A stretch of 64,000 nucleotides of DNA from Eremophila alpestris peregrina (GCA_009792885.1 WMCF01000024.1:10413995-10477994), one strand, 5' to 3'. Counted from the first letter of the stretch, positions 11,160 to 25,385 are shown. Numbers and translations are program-made. The notes: generated from the sequence alone by a model not told the origin.

Positions 11160-13800
11160 GCTGCCATGACATTTTATATGTTATGTAGTTGGATTTATTC
11201 AAGCTTTTGCTTTCTTTATCATTGTTTGCACTGTAAAAACCAGACTCTTATCCAAGGATGTACAACCTTTAACTTTACTTAGAAAAAAGTATTTGTGTGA
11301 CTCAAGAAAAAAACTTTTGGGGCCTGATATTGGAGTTTGCTTTCTCTACAGAAAGATGGCATTTCTGAATAAAGAACTGTAGCTTGGGCAAACCCATAAG
11401 TTTTCAAACATATTTTCCATTGTCGGATGTGAGAATAAAACCTCTTCCTTATTAAAAATGGTTCTAGAAATAGATCATGTATGGATAACTCCATCTTTAG
11501 CAGATGTTTAAAATATGCTGGGAAAGACAATTACAGATGTATAAAATTAACATTAACCACCTACATAATTTCTGTGTATTTCTTCTCCCCCCTCTGGCAA
11601 AACTGCAGGTACACTTAGAAGTGGGAACCAAGCACATTTTTCTAACAAGTCTCTCTTGTCACAAAATTTTAGATGAGGAATGGTTTTCTTCTTCAAGGCT
11701 TGGCAAACACCAAGAAAGTTTCTTGGCAATAGAAATATTGCTTAATAAGATTAACTGTTTGGGAATTTGAGATCAAAAGGATAAACAGTGGCAAGGTTTT
11801 GCTCCCAGCTACCAGAAGTTTGGATGATGAATCTCTTAAGCAGTTAAAAGTTGAGGGGGGAAGGTACAAGCAGCAAGTTTTCATGTTTGGTGAACCATGT
11901 GCAATGCAGAGATTTTTTACAACAAATATTTTCTTTGATGACAAAATGAGACATTCCTGAGAGATTTCCCCTTAATGCACTGCAGGTCCCCTTTGTTTCC
12001 ATCAGAAAACATAAAAATTCTAATAAAAAATAAGAAAGTAATAAGAAAACTACAGACCTAGTGTTCAGCTCCTACTGAAAAAGTCAAGTAGTCTTAATAG
12101 AGGATCTAATCTTGAGTAAGAGGAAGAGGTTATCTTATTCCAGACTTCTTTTAGTCTACAGATTCTGGAGAAGAGGAGCCTTTGATAAAACAGTATGGAA
12201 AGAGATAAAGTGATGCATACTCATGTGTGAAACATATTGTAAGGTGATGCAGCTGATAAAGAGAAAAGCTTAACAAAGGAGGACTTATGAAGAGCGAGTA
12301 CATATTTTCACACCTTGCTGATATTTACAAAGATATAGAGTTTCAACAAAAATGTTTCCTTTCAATAATCAAGTAAAAAGCATGTTTTGTCTTTGGTTTT
12401 TCTTGGCTATATAAGGATGATTATGCAGGAACAATATAATTTGAATTAACAAAGATGCAAAAATAGTCTCAAGAGCTTTTTCAAGTGAAGATTTCTATTA
12501 TGGTGCAACTTCTCAGAAAGCTGGCTCACACAATATTGGACATTGTATAAAAGCTTTCAATGGGCAACTAAATTATTTTTGATGAATGCGTTCAGTTGGC
12601 ACTCAATTGCTTGGCAAACCAAACGGGAGATGAAAGGCTGAAGCAAAAGCTGGATTCAGAATTAACAAGATGATCATAACAGAAATGGCTACAACGATAC
12701 ACAGACATATATGAACACCTTGAACTTAAAAACCTCTCAATCTACGGAGTTACTAAATAACATATTAATTCTACAAATACACTTCTATTTCTGTTGATAA
12801 GCACAAGATGCCTCTTTGAAAGGGGTGGTATTAAAAAACATTTAAATAAAAGTCCAAAATATGATCACCAAACCCACATTTAACCTGGAATGTCTCAATC
12901 AAATAATGAATATCAGATATTTTCAATAATGTATAATTTTTAATTTTAAATTATTTTTTTTCTGGAAATTTCACTGATCTTCAAAAGTATAATTAGTCTC
13001 TAAATACAGATGGGTTACACAGATTGTTTCTGCTTCTACCTGAACAAAAATATTGACTTCTTGGTTTTATAAACTGTCTTTCTAGTTGATAAACAAACAT
13101 ATTTTGTTCTCTCTATGTAATTTCTTTTTTGACCTCATGAAATTTATAAACTGACAATGAAAGAGGAAGCTGCAAGAAGCAAAATCTGCATCTTGCCATT
13201 TGCACAGAAAATGTAGCAGAACTCAGAGATGACCCAGACTGCTCAAAGACTGAACAAGGAAAGTGCCACCATCTGATTACACAAATGGGCACATGTAACC
13301 ATGGCAGCTTCATATTTTATAAAAGCCAGTCACAGAGAGCACATATTAAGAAGCATCAAAAAAAAAAAAATCTTTGTATTTTGAGCACAAGCGTACTTAA
13401 CCTGTAAATGATCACATGCTTGTGCTTCACAACCTGGTAAAACTGAATAAACACAGCAGGTGACACTCTGAGCCACACCAGGAGCAGGGATGTCTCAACT
13501 CCCAGCAAGACTCCTTTTGCAGAGGGTGATTATCCCTTACAAAGTAAAGTAGGAAGAACCTATGGGTTCAGGAAGCAGCTAACATATGGAATACAAGTTT
13601 GTTGGAGTAGGGCTGAGGAACCTGTTAATGATGCCAGGCCTTCAAGAAGGGACAATAACATTTTCCCTCAAGCATCAAGACAGGCAATACAACATCTGCA
13701 GGTGCAGAGGCTAAAAATACCCAGACCTGAAGGAAGAGGTTTTCAATGAACTGCTCAGACACCTTCCCAGCAGCATTTCAATGTTCCCATGGACCAGATT

Positions 13801-14260
13801 CCTGGAACCACAGGGTTAGGAAAGAATTTTAAGGTCATCAGGTTCAACTATCAGAACCACCACCATGTTCTTCAGGTGCCACATTCTTCTTGAAGGCTTA
13901 TAGGAATAGTGGCTTCACCACTTCTCTGGGCAGCTTCTTCCAATGCTTTACAACCCTTTCTATGATATGGGTTTTTTTCCTCATATCCAATCTAAACCTC
14001 CTTTGACATAACTTGAGGCCATTTCCTTTTGTCTCTCAATTATTGCCTGGGAAAAGAGACTGACCATCATCTGAATACACCAAACTTCAAGGAGTATAGA
14101 GCCAGAAGGTCTCTCCTGAGCCTCCTTTTCTCCCTTTCCCATGTCCTTCAGCCCCTCCTGGTGCTTTGGACCCTTCCCCAGCTCCATTCCCTTCCCTGGC
14201 CCTGCTCCATTGCCTCAATATCCCTCTTGCCATGAGAGGCCCAAAATTCAAAAATAAACT
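13801..14260 (-). mobile_element. CR1 LINE 3' fragment (longest copy here)
   Basis: This diverged CR1 copy is in reverse orientation. Recognisable blocks in order are a decayed tail (CCACAGGGTTAGG), TTTTAAGGTCATCAGGTTCA, a GGCAGCTTCTTCCAATGCTT block, TCATATCCAATCTAAACCTC, ACTTGAGGCCATTTCC, TTGTCTCTCAATTATTGCCT, TCTCCTGAGCCTCCTTTTCT, then CTCCATTGCCTCAATATCCC and CATGAGAGGCCCAAAATTCA. It covers the CR1 3' region up to the end of the reverse-transcriptase reading frame, where the frame is broken. The many mismatches suggest an older insertion than the 5300 copy. Overlapping short frames at 13981-14317 are artefacts of it. Confidence 0.93.
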
Positions 14261-14280
14261 TGATGCTGTCCTATCCCTGG

Positions 14281-14317
14281 ATGTACATGGTAATATAAAG
14301 AATATTACCATATACAT
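14281..14317. repeat. 15-bp hairpin with one mismatch
   Basis: ATGTA-C-ATGGTAATAT at 14281-14296 pairs with ATATTACCAT-A-TACAT at 14302-14317: 15 of 16 positions pair (one C/A mismatch) around a 5-base loop. It lies about 20 bp beyond the recognisable CR1 sequence. Confidence 0.85.
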
Positions 14318-17300
14318 ACAATAGGGCTTTAAAAATCTTCAGTATATTAATAAATCTGCTGAAAAAAAATTAAATATTGGTAACTGCTTGTATTTTTTAT
14401 TAAGAATATTCCTAGCTTTTCCTGCATTACAGGAAATGGTCTCAGCTTTTTAATGCTTTTTCTGGAATGCTGATAGAATATGACTAAAAGTAAATCAGTT
14501 AAAAACTGAATTAATTTTTTTCCTCCAGATTTATCCACTTATTAATTGCCTACTATTAAGGACAATACAGTTTAAAAGTCTTCCCTTGTCCTAAAAATTA
14601 TGGCAGTAAAATAGTTCACAATCAATTTCAGAAACAACTCTAATTTTTGCTTTCAGATGTGATAAAATCCAAGCTCATTCAAAGAGTCTTTCAACACAAC
14701 TCCCACATCATCCTGGTTGACAGATAAATCCTAAAAAATGTCAGGGCAATAGGTTACCTAAATGTGCTCTCAAAATCCAGAATATTAATGTTAATGAGTG
14801 AATGTTAAATGTAAAATACTGAGCAAAATCTTGAATCCCTTACAGCTCCTCACTGGTAAATTATTCTAGAGGTTATATCTTAATTAAATAAACTAAAATG
14901 ATCAAAGGTTGTGATTTTATGGTCTCAAAGTCTTTAAAAAATGTTACCACAGTCATAGGATATAAATAATTTGTAAGTAACTGGAAATAATCCGCAATGT
15001 CAGATAAATTGATATATTTTACTTCACTGTATCCTTATTTTAATTTTACTTTCACTTAGTTGAAAATGTCATATAAGAAAGATTTAAAGTTTGAACAAGC
15101 AGAACTCTGGAACACAGACTATTTCTTTTAAGATAACACTTTTATAAATAATATAATTTTACATATTTTCCAGTTTAAACTGGGGGATGCAAAAAGAACC
15201 CTTAGGACACTGTTGACTCCAGGAGAGGAGAGGTCAAATTCTGGTCTCAAGGACTTCCAGCTGCCTGTTTGCAACATGTGCTATGAGTTTTTCACCTACT
15301 GGAAATGTCTTTTATTCCTGGAAGTTAATTACAATCCAGTTTGCCCTCATAAACTTAAACAATTAAATAGATAAAGTACAGAATTCAGGAGATGTCTCTC
15401 CTGATGAAATAAGCTTTAGCAATCAGAAATCAAGCTAAGAGGAGAAAAGCTTGCACTTAAGGAAGCAAAATGTGCTATGGCAATAATCCTGTTATATTAT
15501 TATACCTCTGACAACTAGGAATATCCTCCATCTGGATAGGTGGATGGCTGAGATGGCGTTAAGTACTTGACAAATGCATTTTTCAATCTATAACTGCAAA
15601 GAGCACAATAATAATGTATCATTTGGATTTTCTGTAACTTAATAAAATCCAGGATTTAGAAATATGTTGGTTAAGCTATAGTACTTTTAAATAAATTTAG
15701 TTTGAAAGGACCTGCAGTTGAAAAGCTAAAGTGTCTGAACCTTCCAAAGGAGGAGTCTGTAAAAATATTTCATTAGTTTATGAGTTTCTATGTGTACTTC
15801 TCTTTGCAGTAATAATAAGAGAGCAAGCAAATGTCAATTGTTTGCAGTTGCGTCATCAGTAGTGGACCTGGTGTCTCAGAAGTATTTAAAAATTATGTTC
15901 CCTCTAGTACAGCCTAAAAACAGAAACAAAATAGAGAAAAGAAAGCTGAAGAGCAGATGGCACTGAATAAGATTACAGCAGAAAACCAAAATAAACCACA
16001 ATAAAATAACATTTTAAAGATAAACCAGCATACTTGTGGAATAGGTATCTTCTATAATGGCATTGTAATTCTTTTGATGGTGAGGGAGCTCCTGGCATGT
16101 AAAAAGGCACACAGATACATCTTCAAGACAAGTCAACTAAAAGCCAACTTCTGCACCAGAAATAAAGAGCTCCCTGCTCCAGCCACATTTAATTAGCTTG
16201 CCTAATGAGGTCTTTTAGCATAACTGCTGAACTATTCACCTGCTGTACTTTTAAGGGAAAATATCAAGCATATAATTTTCACTTTGTTGGGAAAAAAAAT
16301 GTTCTGTTTCTTGGAAATGGAAAACCAGTTCATATTTTGAGTCAAGACTGGATCTATATGAAAGGTACTTTGGGGTCAGTCTCCTCTCAACCAAGTTTAA
16401 CCTTTCAGGGATTTTTTTACTAACAGTTAAAATACATGTAGCAAATAAGCCCTTATTTCCTGGAATTATAATTACATGGAGTGTGAGGGATAGAGTAGCC
16501 AGTTGGTAATGAGGATGCAGCAGGACAGAAGAAATGGGACACACAAGAATTCCCATGACCAGAACATTTTAACATAAGCTTAACCCCAATCTTTTGATTA
16601 AAGACCTCTGAATTAATTAAAAAGGTTAAAAATACAGTCAGTACCATACTCAGACGGAAGGTGATCCTACAACAGAGACCTGTGGAGGAAAATACATGGA
16701 ACTGTAGTACAGGGTGTAATATATACAGCTGGGATAAATGGCAGCACATGGGTTTAGGTGGAGAGAACAAAGAGGGAAATGGAGCAGCCATAACCAAAGC
16801 ACACTGAGGAGATAAAAGCCAGAAAGGAGACTTTTCTTACCTGATAGAGTAATGAACACACAGCAGACTCAAAGGTAAGGCCTCACCTGGCCAGGAAAAG
16901 CTCTGCAAGGCTGACTCTCAGGGAACCAACCCAGGGAAACAGCAGCTGATGATCTGAGGAACCTCCTTCCCTTAAATGTAGTGGTTATTCAACTGATTGC
17001 AATCAAGGCTGGCAATTCAAAAGACTTTGAACACTTTTTCCTAGGCTTCACCCAGTGATCTCACTCAATTACCCATTTTAATGAGTACAGCTTTCTTAGC
17101 CTAAATATGTCATTACCAGCAAGAAAATAGTAATACATAAAAATATATGTCTGGAAGTTCAAGTTCAGGTAAGCATCAGAAAGAGAAATTCACTGCAACT
17201 TTATCTCTTCTCCAATCCAGCAGTACTCCTAACAAGCACAAATCATTGTCAGATAGACCTTAGTGAAGTGCCAGGCAGAAACCAGGAAGCTCACGATGAC

Positions 17301-19624
17301 TACATTTTAAATAATTCAGGTGCTGTTCTAATATGTATAGCCATTAATCATTCCTTAAGACATGCACACACACACACACATATACAAACACACACACAGA
17401 TATATATATATATATATATATTTATACTCTCTTCACTCTCCCCTTGCCAAACAAAGAAAACCACAGATAAACCAAGGTATTTCTGATGAGCTCTGGGTCT
17501 GTAACTGAATTTTTTCCCCCGACCTTTAATTACTTATGACTCAAGAAAGACTTTATATACTCATACATGAATGCAATTTATGGTATATTGGATTTATTGT
17601 AATCAAGACTGGCTAGCAGCTAAAAGCAAAATTGTTAATCCATTTTTCAGTTTTCATATAGAGTCCCTTATATGCATGTTTTCTACCTGCTGAATTAATG
17701 GGAGTAGCATGAATATAGTGAAATTAATCTGTAGAACTTCACAGTACCAATGCTCAAACTTTGATTAGAGAGCTTAAGTCAAGTGAATATGATGTTTCCT
17801 GTATGTGAAATACTGCTCATGCAAACATTCATGTTTGTTATTCTATTGACTAAATGGAAGTTAATTAATGAAAGAAAAATATCTAGTTTTCTTTTCTTCA
17901 CATTTGTGTTGAACTTGGTGTGCAACTCCAAATTAATTTGTATTCCCAGTTTTGTACGAAAGGTCATATCATTAAGGACTGCAGGTATTTTTTAATTTCT
18001 CAGTCACTTTGTTAATTTTAAGATTTAATCATCCTTTCCATCATTTAGGATCCTTGATTGGTCCATGAATTTAATAGGAATGTTTATTAAGCGTGTCTGT
18101 GCAAAACAAGGGTTCTCATTAAGAGGAGCTGGTTAAGCCTTTCCACTGACAGCTGATGTCCACCAGGTCACCAGAGGTTCTGGTCCAACACCCATTAAGG
18201 AAAGGTGCTACAAACCAGCTTGTTGTCCTGACCTTGATCCAATTGTTTATCACTCCGTTTTTCGGGTTTCTCTGTATTTCTCTGTGGATGGGAATGCAGA
18301 AATAACTCAGTAATACAGCAGGATGAAGTTCCTAGTTTGGAAGCAGAAAGTCACTAACTAGGGCAGCACAGAGCTCAGCACACCCTTAGCTAATATCTTT
18401 TGGGCCACATTGCTTCCAAAAATTGAGCTTCAAAGCATCATCCAGGGCCTGTTGTCCCATAGAACCTTCCTTTTCAAAAGGACAAATGGCCAATTGAACA
18501 CAACCACATTATGCTCATTTCATTATGTTGGCTTCTAAACAGATCCTCAGTGGGTGAAGGATTCAATGGGGTATTGAAGTGTTCAACATCTCCAGCTAAC
18601 CAAGCACAGGTCTGTATTCTATTATTCTTTGTATGCAACCATTTTTTGAGACTTGAAGGGCGGAAGGGTTAAAGAGCAGGAGGAAAGGTCAAGCCAGATA
18701 AGTAAAAGTCCATATTTCATAGAATTACTGTTTTACTTAACACTTTCCTTGAGATTTGACAAGCATACTTGTGATTTAGGTTATCACCTTCCAATAGATT
18801 TATAGGCTCTAGTGAATTTCTATTCAATTTACCCTTGGGATGTCTTGATATTCTGTCTCTACACTGGCATTTGTGGTTCTTAAAGGTCTCACACAATAAT
18901 GAAGAAAGAGAGAAGCAGCAAATATATTTGAATTTACCATTTATTCTGCTATAAAATATTTCACATTATTTTCAGTATACCTGTTTGCATTGCACATTAC
19001 TGTTGAATGCATGCTGCTGGTGTTCCAGGAGAGCTTTAAGATTGTGAATGAAAACCAGAATTTCCAATTTTAACTAACATTTATATGTGGTTTTTGCCAC
19101 CAGAGGCCTCTTTTGATGCAACATTAATTAACTTCAAGGCATTCTTTCATATTAATTGGACAGGTGAGCACTAAAGCAAACATGGTAATGGATCAAAACT
19201 TCTCAGATGCAGGATCAGGTGTGCACACCCTGCTGCAGTACAGCCAGCAAGAATTTAAAATGGAATTCTGCAAAAGCTTGTGCACTTTGTTAGAACCAAA
19301 TCCAGCTCAAGCACTGCCTTGAAACTTGGCATCACAAATCCACGGATTTACTCAGCAGATGATTTCCTGAAATATTTTCAGTCTGTGTTTGACAGAACTG
19401 TATCTTCACGTTAAGTCCTTTAGAAAGGTCCTGCCAAGTTTGCCACAAAAGACATTCCCATCTCTACTGAGAAAAAGAACATCAGATACCATTTTATGTA
19501 AAATGCTAGAAGCAGCATACAAATGACAGCAAAATCCAGACAGTTGCTTCAGTTGCTTGTTCAGCAGTAAGACTCTGCTCTGGTTAACCTGTGGACTTCT
19601 GTATTTCATTATTCTGTATTTCAG

Positions 19625-19628
<4 letters not shown>
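14318..19628. other. Non-coding stretch, no gene seen
   Basis: Unique AT-rich DNA. A short region near 16800-16900 has donor-like GTAAG on both strands (plus near 16876, minus near 16843), but neither is attached to a believable coding exon. Minus-strand frames at 16251-16859 overlap in several registers and look random. Confidence 0.65.
17365..17423. repeat. (CA)n-(TA)n compound microsatellite
   Basis: A CA block, a short TATACAAA interruption, a second CA block, then an uninterrupted TA block ending about 17420. It is probably polymorphic in length. Confidence 0.95.

Positions 19629-19684
<56 letters not shown>
19629..19684. repeat. T56 homopolymer
   Basis: Fifty-six consecutive T. Read on the minus strand it is a long A-run, but there is no AATAAA just upstream of it on that strand and no recognisable retroposon body. 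The length is likely to vary between individuals and reads. Confidence 0.95.
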
Positions 19685-19685
<1 letters not shown>

Positions 19686-22518
19686 TAAAATCACCCAAAA
19701 GCTGTAAGAAATGCCTACTGTGGTACCTGGACAACAACCCTCAGTCTCATTTCAGATGTAAAGATTTCACTGCTGACCCAAAGGTCACCCAATCCCTCTC
19801 AATTTAAACCTAATTTCCACAGTTCATCTTTACTGGGCCAATGTGCAATGCCTATGAACAAAAACAAATGGTATGTTTGTTGCACTTGGTTGTTAAAACC
19901 ATCAAATATTCATGTGGCTTCTACACAACTCAACGTTAGGGCAAGTGTTCAGAACGTTTCCCCACAGGAAGGAGCTTACTCAACTCATTGTTTCTGCAGC
20001 TTCAGAAAAAAGATCCCTCCTTGTTCAGTGCAGGGAGAGGGGGAGAGCCGTCACTGCTCCTTTCACCCTTTTGAGACAAAAACTTTGACCGTCAGCTACT
20101 TTCTGACAATTGGTTGTTATTAAACTCCAACTTGCGAGGGCCAGCTGTGCCTAATTTGAGTCACTGGTGCAAAAATAACCAGTCAGCAGGAATGGAGGCA
20201 ATTATGGGTAATTCTGCTGTAGAGCAGTCCTGCATCAGAATCCCAGGATTAACTTTAGGCTGGCACTCCAAGGTGATTGAATGAAGAACACAAGGCCTCA
20301 GTAAAATCATCAGTAGCTGAAATCAGTTTTTGTATGAGCCAATTTTGGAAGTCTGTAACTGATATTTTAATTTACTTACAAGAAGATTGTCAAAATTCTT
20401 TATTGCTTGAAGATGCATAGAAGTATTTAATCATATTTTCAAGGGGTTATTTGTTTTACTTTTAAATATCCAGCCCTTCTGCCCAAATATTAACATATAA
20501 TAACCTTATTACCAAATCAATCTCTAAATGTGCTTAGCAATTTCTATACTTTGTCTGGTATCTGCTCTGCTATATATCAAAATCACACATTCAATTTTCT
20601 TTTTCTTAAAAAACACCCCAAAATAAAACAAAAATCCTCTTAAAGTTAAGAAAATAATTCATTCTTCCTAGTTGAAAATCATAAGAGTATTTTTGCAAGT
20701 ACTGCTATGAAATGCATGCAATAAAAAAAATCAGAGAGTAAGTATTCTTCTAAGCAGTCAGCCTGGAGTTGTGTTCCTATATAAAAAAGGAAGTAGAAAT
20801 AAAATTTTAAGTAACCATGTCATTTTGACAAACAGCTCCTGAAAAACTCTTACAACTTCATACCTCATGATATAGTTTATTTTAAGCTTTTAATATGAAA
20901 ACAGCAGAGAGGTTTGTTACATCATTCACACAGCATCATTTGAAAAATATTGCATGGAGAAAATTACGAAAAGAACCCAGCATGAAGTTTACATTTCACA
21001 GAGTCCTGCCATTAAGAGCAGCATTAGGGAGAACAAAATAAAATATCTGTAGCTTTGTTTTTTAAAATGGCACCTTACCTTCTGCCGTTCTGACTCTGTT
21101 GTGTCACTGTAACTGAGAAAAATTTCATAGAGAAAATCAAGGCTATCTTTATTTTAAATGAGGATTGCTACAGATTCTAGTTTTTCAGCTTCTTAGGATA
21201 TGTGTGACACACAAAAATATCAGGTATACCAACACTGTTTCCTGAAGTCAGCTTCTGCTGAAACAAAGCATAGGCTCCCTACCTCTAACAAGGTATAATT
21301 TAGGACATCAAGCCTCTACTCAAGCTAATAAGTAGATCCATGTCCTTTCAATTATTTATTCCTCTGGCAGACAATTCCATTAACCCCCTCCTGTGCAATA
21401 ATTTGTTCTGCCACATGTTAGAAAAATTATTTTCCAGCTGCTCAGCAATGCTGCTACGGTAAATTGAAAGTTTTTCCTGGCAGACAGCTGATACTCAGCA
21501 GAGAGGTGAGCAGTGACATCTGATACATGGAGGGGAATGTAGGAATAAATAACATAAGACAAATGTTAAGTCCTTTCAGTTTGTGGACTGATGGCAAGAA
21601 GATATGTAAAAATACTGATGAATTATTCACTCACCTCAAGAAATACCTGGAAGCTGTTCCTGCTGTGCAGGTGGGACCCAAGCACCAAGCGAACGCCAAC
21701 AACCTGTTATACAGAAGTTAACTTAGCAGGATAAGCATAAAGAAACAGCACAGATGTGCTTGAGTTCACCCACCATGCTGTTTGTGGGCTTACAACCATG
21801 AGATGTGTAAAATAGTAATGAATTCTTCACTTGCCTTGGGTAAACAAGGAACAATTTCCTTCCCTGTGCCCAGGGGACTCCTTGGTGAGCCAGTACCTAC
21901 AAATGTATAAGGACAGCAGCTTCTGATCCCATGCTTCATTTTGTAGGAGGCTGCACAGCTCAGGAAACTAAACACCTCGTGAAGTTTCACACAAGGTTTA
22001 TGGCTACACCAGCTGGTGACCCCCTCATTAGGCCCAAGTTTTTGACTGGGTACCCAGTAACACACAATCCTACACAGAGAGTGGTGACAGAGGAAATGCC
22101 CGCAGTACGCTGTAAATGAACAGCTATGAAGGCAAGACAGCTCAGGATTTGCATGGATGTCCTGTTCCTGAGTTCGAACAGGTGAAGGTTACAGGAAGGT
22201 CATGCACTTACCTAATGTATGACCCAGAAACAGAATTAAGAAGCAGCCACAAAAATAAATGAACTAAACCCTGACACCATCCAGAAGGTCCCGTCTCATG
22301 GATCACATACCACATGTTACCAAACAGAAGAAGAATCAGCAACCATCAAATCAAGATCAATTGGCTGAATTCTCTTTCTTATTCTTTATTTCTCTCCTGA
22401 TTTTTGCAGGGGACTTATTTATTTGATTTTTTTTTTAAGTTCATTTCCCATATACTGAGTCAAAATACATATAACTATGTTTTTGATTTGAGTACTGTAC
22501 ACATCCACACATACATAA

Positions 22519-22537
22519 ATACATATATATATATATG
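22519..22537. repeat. (TA)n microsatellite
   Basis: About nine TA units preceded by an ACATACATAAATACAT stretch. Confidence 0.85.
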
Positions 22538-23846
22538 TTAGTTCTGTTCCATGGTTAGAAGATAAGAGGGCATTTCTCACGAACAGTTTGAGAACAGAAA
22601 TGATATAGTTCTGAAAACATATAAAGAAAAAGAAATCCAGGCAGCTGGAGAAGCCGGTTTAATGTAGAGAAGAAAAGGCACAGCATGTTTTACAAATGTT
22701 AATGTATATGACAGAAAACTATCAACCTCAGTTCTCAATTGAAAACTTAGAATTCCAAGCTTAGCTAGTTTACCAACAATTACATAATAAGTCACTGCTA
22801 AATTCTGAAAGTGATCCCGAACCTAATCCCCAGACTGTAGCAAGTCCCCAGGGGATAACTTATGGACGTATTTTTCACTGAAATTGTGCTTTCCCTTGTT
22901 TCCTTTGCATTTAATAGAACCCATGGCTCAACACCCTTTAAATTTATTACATTATATTTCATAAGCAGCAGGCAGAGATGAGAACCTTCTGAACACTTTC
23001 TGAAGGTGTTCTCTCAGTCCTTATTTATTTGCCTTTATTCACAGAAGATAGAGTCATTATTTTCTAGACCATTTTAAAGGAAATTTAGGCTGGTACAAGG
23101 AAATTTTACATCCAAGGCTGATTGTATTTACACAATAACAAAGCTGCACTTGAAGAGAGCTCAACACAACCAAATCACCAAATTCAGCAGAAAATTAGTT
23201 TTATTCTAGGATCATGGGAAGACATGAAATATCACTTTTATGTTTATTACACAGACTGAGAGGGACACTTAGCAAGGACTGAGGCAGGACACTGGGATGG
23301 AAGGCTTGTTTATGGATAGAGAAGGACTGAACTAAAAATGAGTCTAACATGAAAAACCTTCTGGCTTAGTGAAGAAAATGGACAAGAAAATAAAGGTAGA
23401 GAGAAATGGCTTCTAGAATGCATTGAATTTGAATGGCACACCCAATTGGACATTTTTTACAGGACGTATCTGAAATCTGCCAGTAAATTGTTCCCTCCTA
23501 CCCTGGTTGATGTGAAAGCAAAGAGTTCTTTAGCAAAGTGTTCTGCTGGGCTGGGCTCAGCAGCAAAGTCTGAACACTACACTGGAAACCTGCAAAACTG
23601 ATACTGGAAATGGAACAATATAATAAAAAAACAATGGCAAAATTTCTACAATCAAAAACCCATATATATTTAAGTGCCAAAAAAAACCCCCAGAATTCTA
23701 AAACATGAGAATAAATCTTGCCTGAAAAGAATGGTTTGTCTGTCTCATACTGAGTAACTCTCATTAGTGGATGATACACAAACTCATTTTGCTCTTGTTT
23801 GTTGTTTCAATTCCTGTAGAAGCTGGAATGTAAATGCATCATTGTT

Positions 23847-23869
23847 AAAAAAAAAAAAAAAAAAAAAAA
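23847..23869. repeat. A23 homopolymer
   Basis: Twenty-three consecutive A. No polyadenylation signal lies just upstream, so it is probably a simple expanded run. Confidence 0.95.
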
Positions 23870-25379
23870 GGATTGTCTGATAGTTGGAACAGCTGAATGC
23901 TGTTCTAAAATACAAATTAGAATTGCCTTTGTTGCACAAACCACATGTAGTGCTATGCAATACATTTAATTTAGGATTTTCTATAGCTGGTCATTTTCCT
24001 CCTGGGGAGTGTGGTATCTTCATTAATTCCCAAGCACACAGCTTTGAAAATTGATCGTGCTTATAGATATGGCATTACAGCTCATCAGGTCAATTAAGCT
24101 ATGGTATAAGAATACAAACTTCCTCATAATTATGGGCGTGCTGAAAACACCAGTATTTGCTTCCTCAGTTTGGGCACCCTGGATTGAGAGAATATTTGTA
24201 TCTTTTTGTGCCCTGATTCCCTAGTTATAATTCCCTCATTACAGGGAGATTTTTCCTCTTATTGTTTTGACAGTAGACTTTTTGAATTCCATACAAAAGC
24301 CAGATTTAAATTAATTCCATCTTAATAGTGTGATTTCACTTGTGTGTCATAACTTAGGACAAGAAGAGGAACAAAAATGTGCATTGTGTGGGCACTGAGC
24401 ATCCTGTTTTAAAGGATGTAGAGTCCATGATGATTGTTTTGAAGATATTTAAATTCATATTAATGACAAGCTGATTAAGAATGAATAGACAGCAGTAATT
24501 TGATAAATCTTCCACTCTGTTGAATTAGAGTTGGTGTTTATGTTGTGTTTTGTTTGTAATTCCACCTGTATGTCTCAACAATAAGCAATGCTTAGAATAG
24601 TAGAAAAAGTAGCAAAATGATAAATCAAGTTAAAAAAAAAAGATAAAACCCATAAGTAGCGGCAATGAAGCTTCAATTCATGCTAAGAATACAAATGGAA
24701 AGTTGTAAATATCTCTTTTTCCTGCCTTTTAAAAGAAGAGAGTTAGAACAAGCCCATAGAAAGATGATTGATATAGTATGGTGGAATTATGAGCACTATT
24801 CTGGAAACGTCTCAACAGAGAGCCTGTAAATCTGAGTTCACACATCCCTGCCCCTCACAGACCACATCTCCAGTGATGTCTTCCAGCTGACCTTGCTCTG
24901 TCACACTTTCCTGATGCACCATGTGTCTGAATGTGCTGGGGGTTCAGCAAATCCACAGGGAGGGGCAAACAGGGGAGCTGGCAAAAGCTACCCCAAACCG
25001 TCGAATGAGTTGCAATTCTATCCACAGTCAAGAAAATAAATATGCTGTCAAGCTCAGTAACACATGAGTAAAAGGAAACAAAGAACAACACTTGTTATTA
25101 ATGCTAGAGAGAAAGGCATGTTGGTGCTTTTGCCTCCCCTTAGACGTAAATACTGTAGGTACACTTTGGGCCACCTGTAGAGCTCAGCAGGTTAGGAAAA
25201 AAAGTCAGATACCAGCTCAGAATTTATCTACCTTGGCAAGGGGCAAAAGTCCTTTGGGAATAGAGCTTGGTCATCAAGATGAACTTAAAAAATATTTTCA
25301 TTTTCCATTGCCTCTGATCATGGTGTCTAAAATAGTAAGAATAATTTCTATTAGCCATTAGCTGAAGTTCAGATGGATA

Positions 25380-25385
25380 CAGAAT
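25380..25385. repeat. Left target-site duplication of solo LTR (CAGAAT)
   Basis: CAGAAT directly precedes the LTR and is repeated exactly after it at 25977-25982. A 6-bp duplication is the usual target size of class II (beta/alpha-like, ERVK) retroviral integrases. Confidence 0.85.

Larger units (their letters stand above)
10086..13800. other. Non-coding stretch, no gene seen
   Basis: AT-rich unique DNA containing the T28/A19 tract at 10599-10645, an A-rich patch near 10993-11015 and a T19 run. Open frames at 10420-10798 are produced by reading through the T/A tract (runs of F and K) and are not genes. Confidence 0.65.
19685..25379. other. Non-coding stretch, no gene seen
   Basis: AT-rich unique DNA. 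The segments 21490-22120 and 24840-25000 are somewhat more mixed in composition, but their open frames (62-91 codons) match no family I recognise and lack convincing splice sites. Confidence 0.65.

Noticed and set aside
16830..16885. Donor-like GTAAG words on both strands
   Set aside because: Neither borders a believable exon.
19097..19108. CTCF-like CCACCAGAGGCC
   Set aside because: It matches only the first part of the core and misses a key G. Too weak without binding data.
20400..20425. TTATTGCTTGAAGATGCATAG, loosely like a known neural miRNA
   Set aside because: Shared only over the first part, and no flanking hairpin was seen.
22161..22182. 7-bp inverted repeat CCTGTTC / GAACAGG around GTTCGAA
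   Set aside because: GTTCGAA recalls a tRNA T-loop, but no acceptor, D or anticodon arms could be placed. A 7-bp stem is expected by chance.
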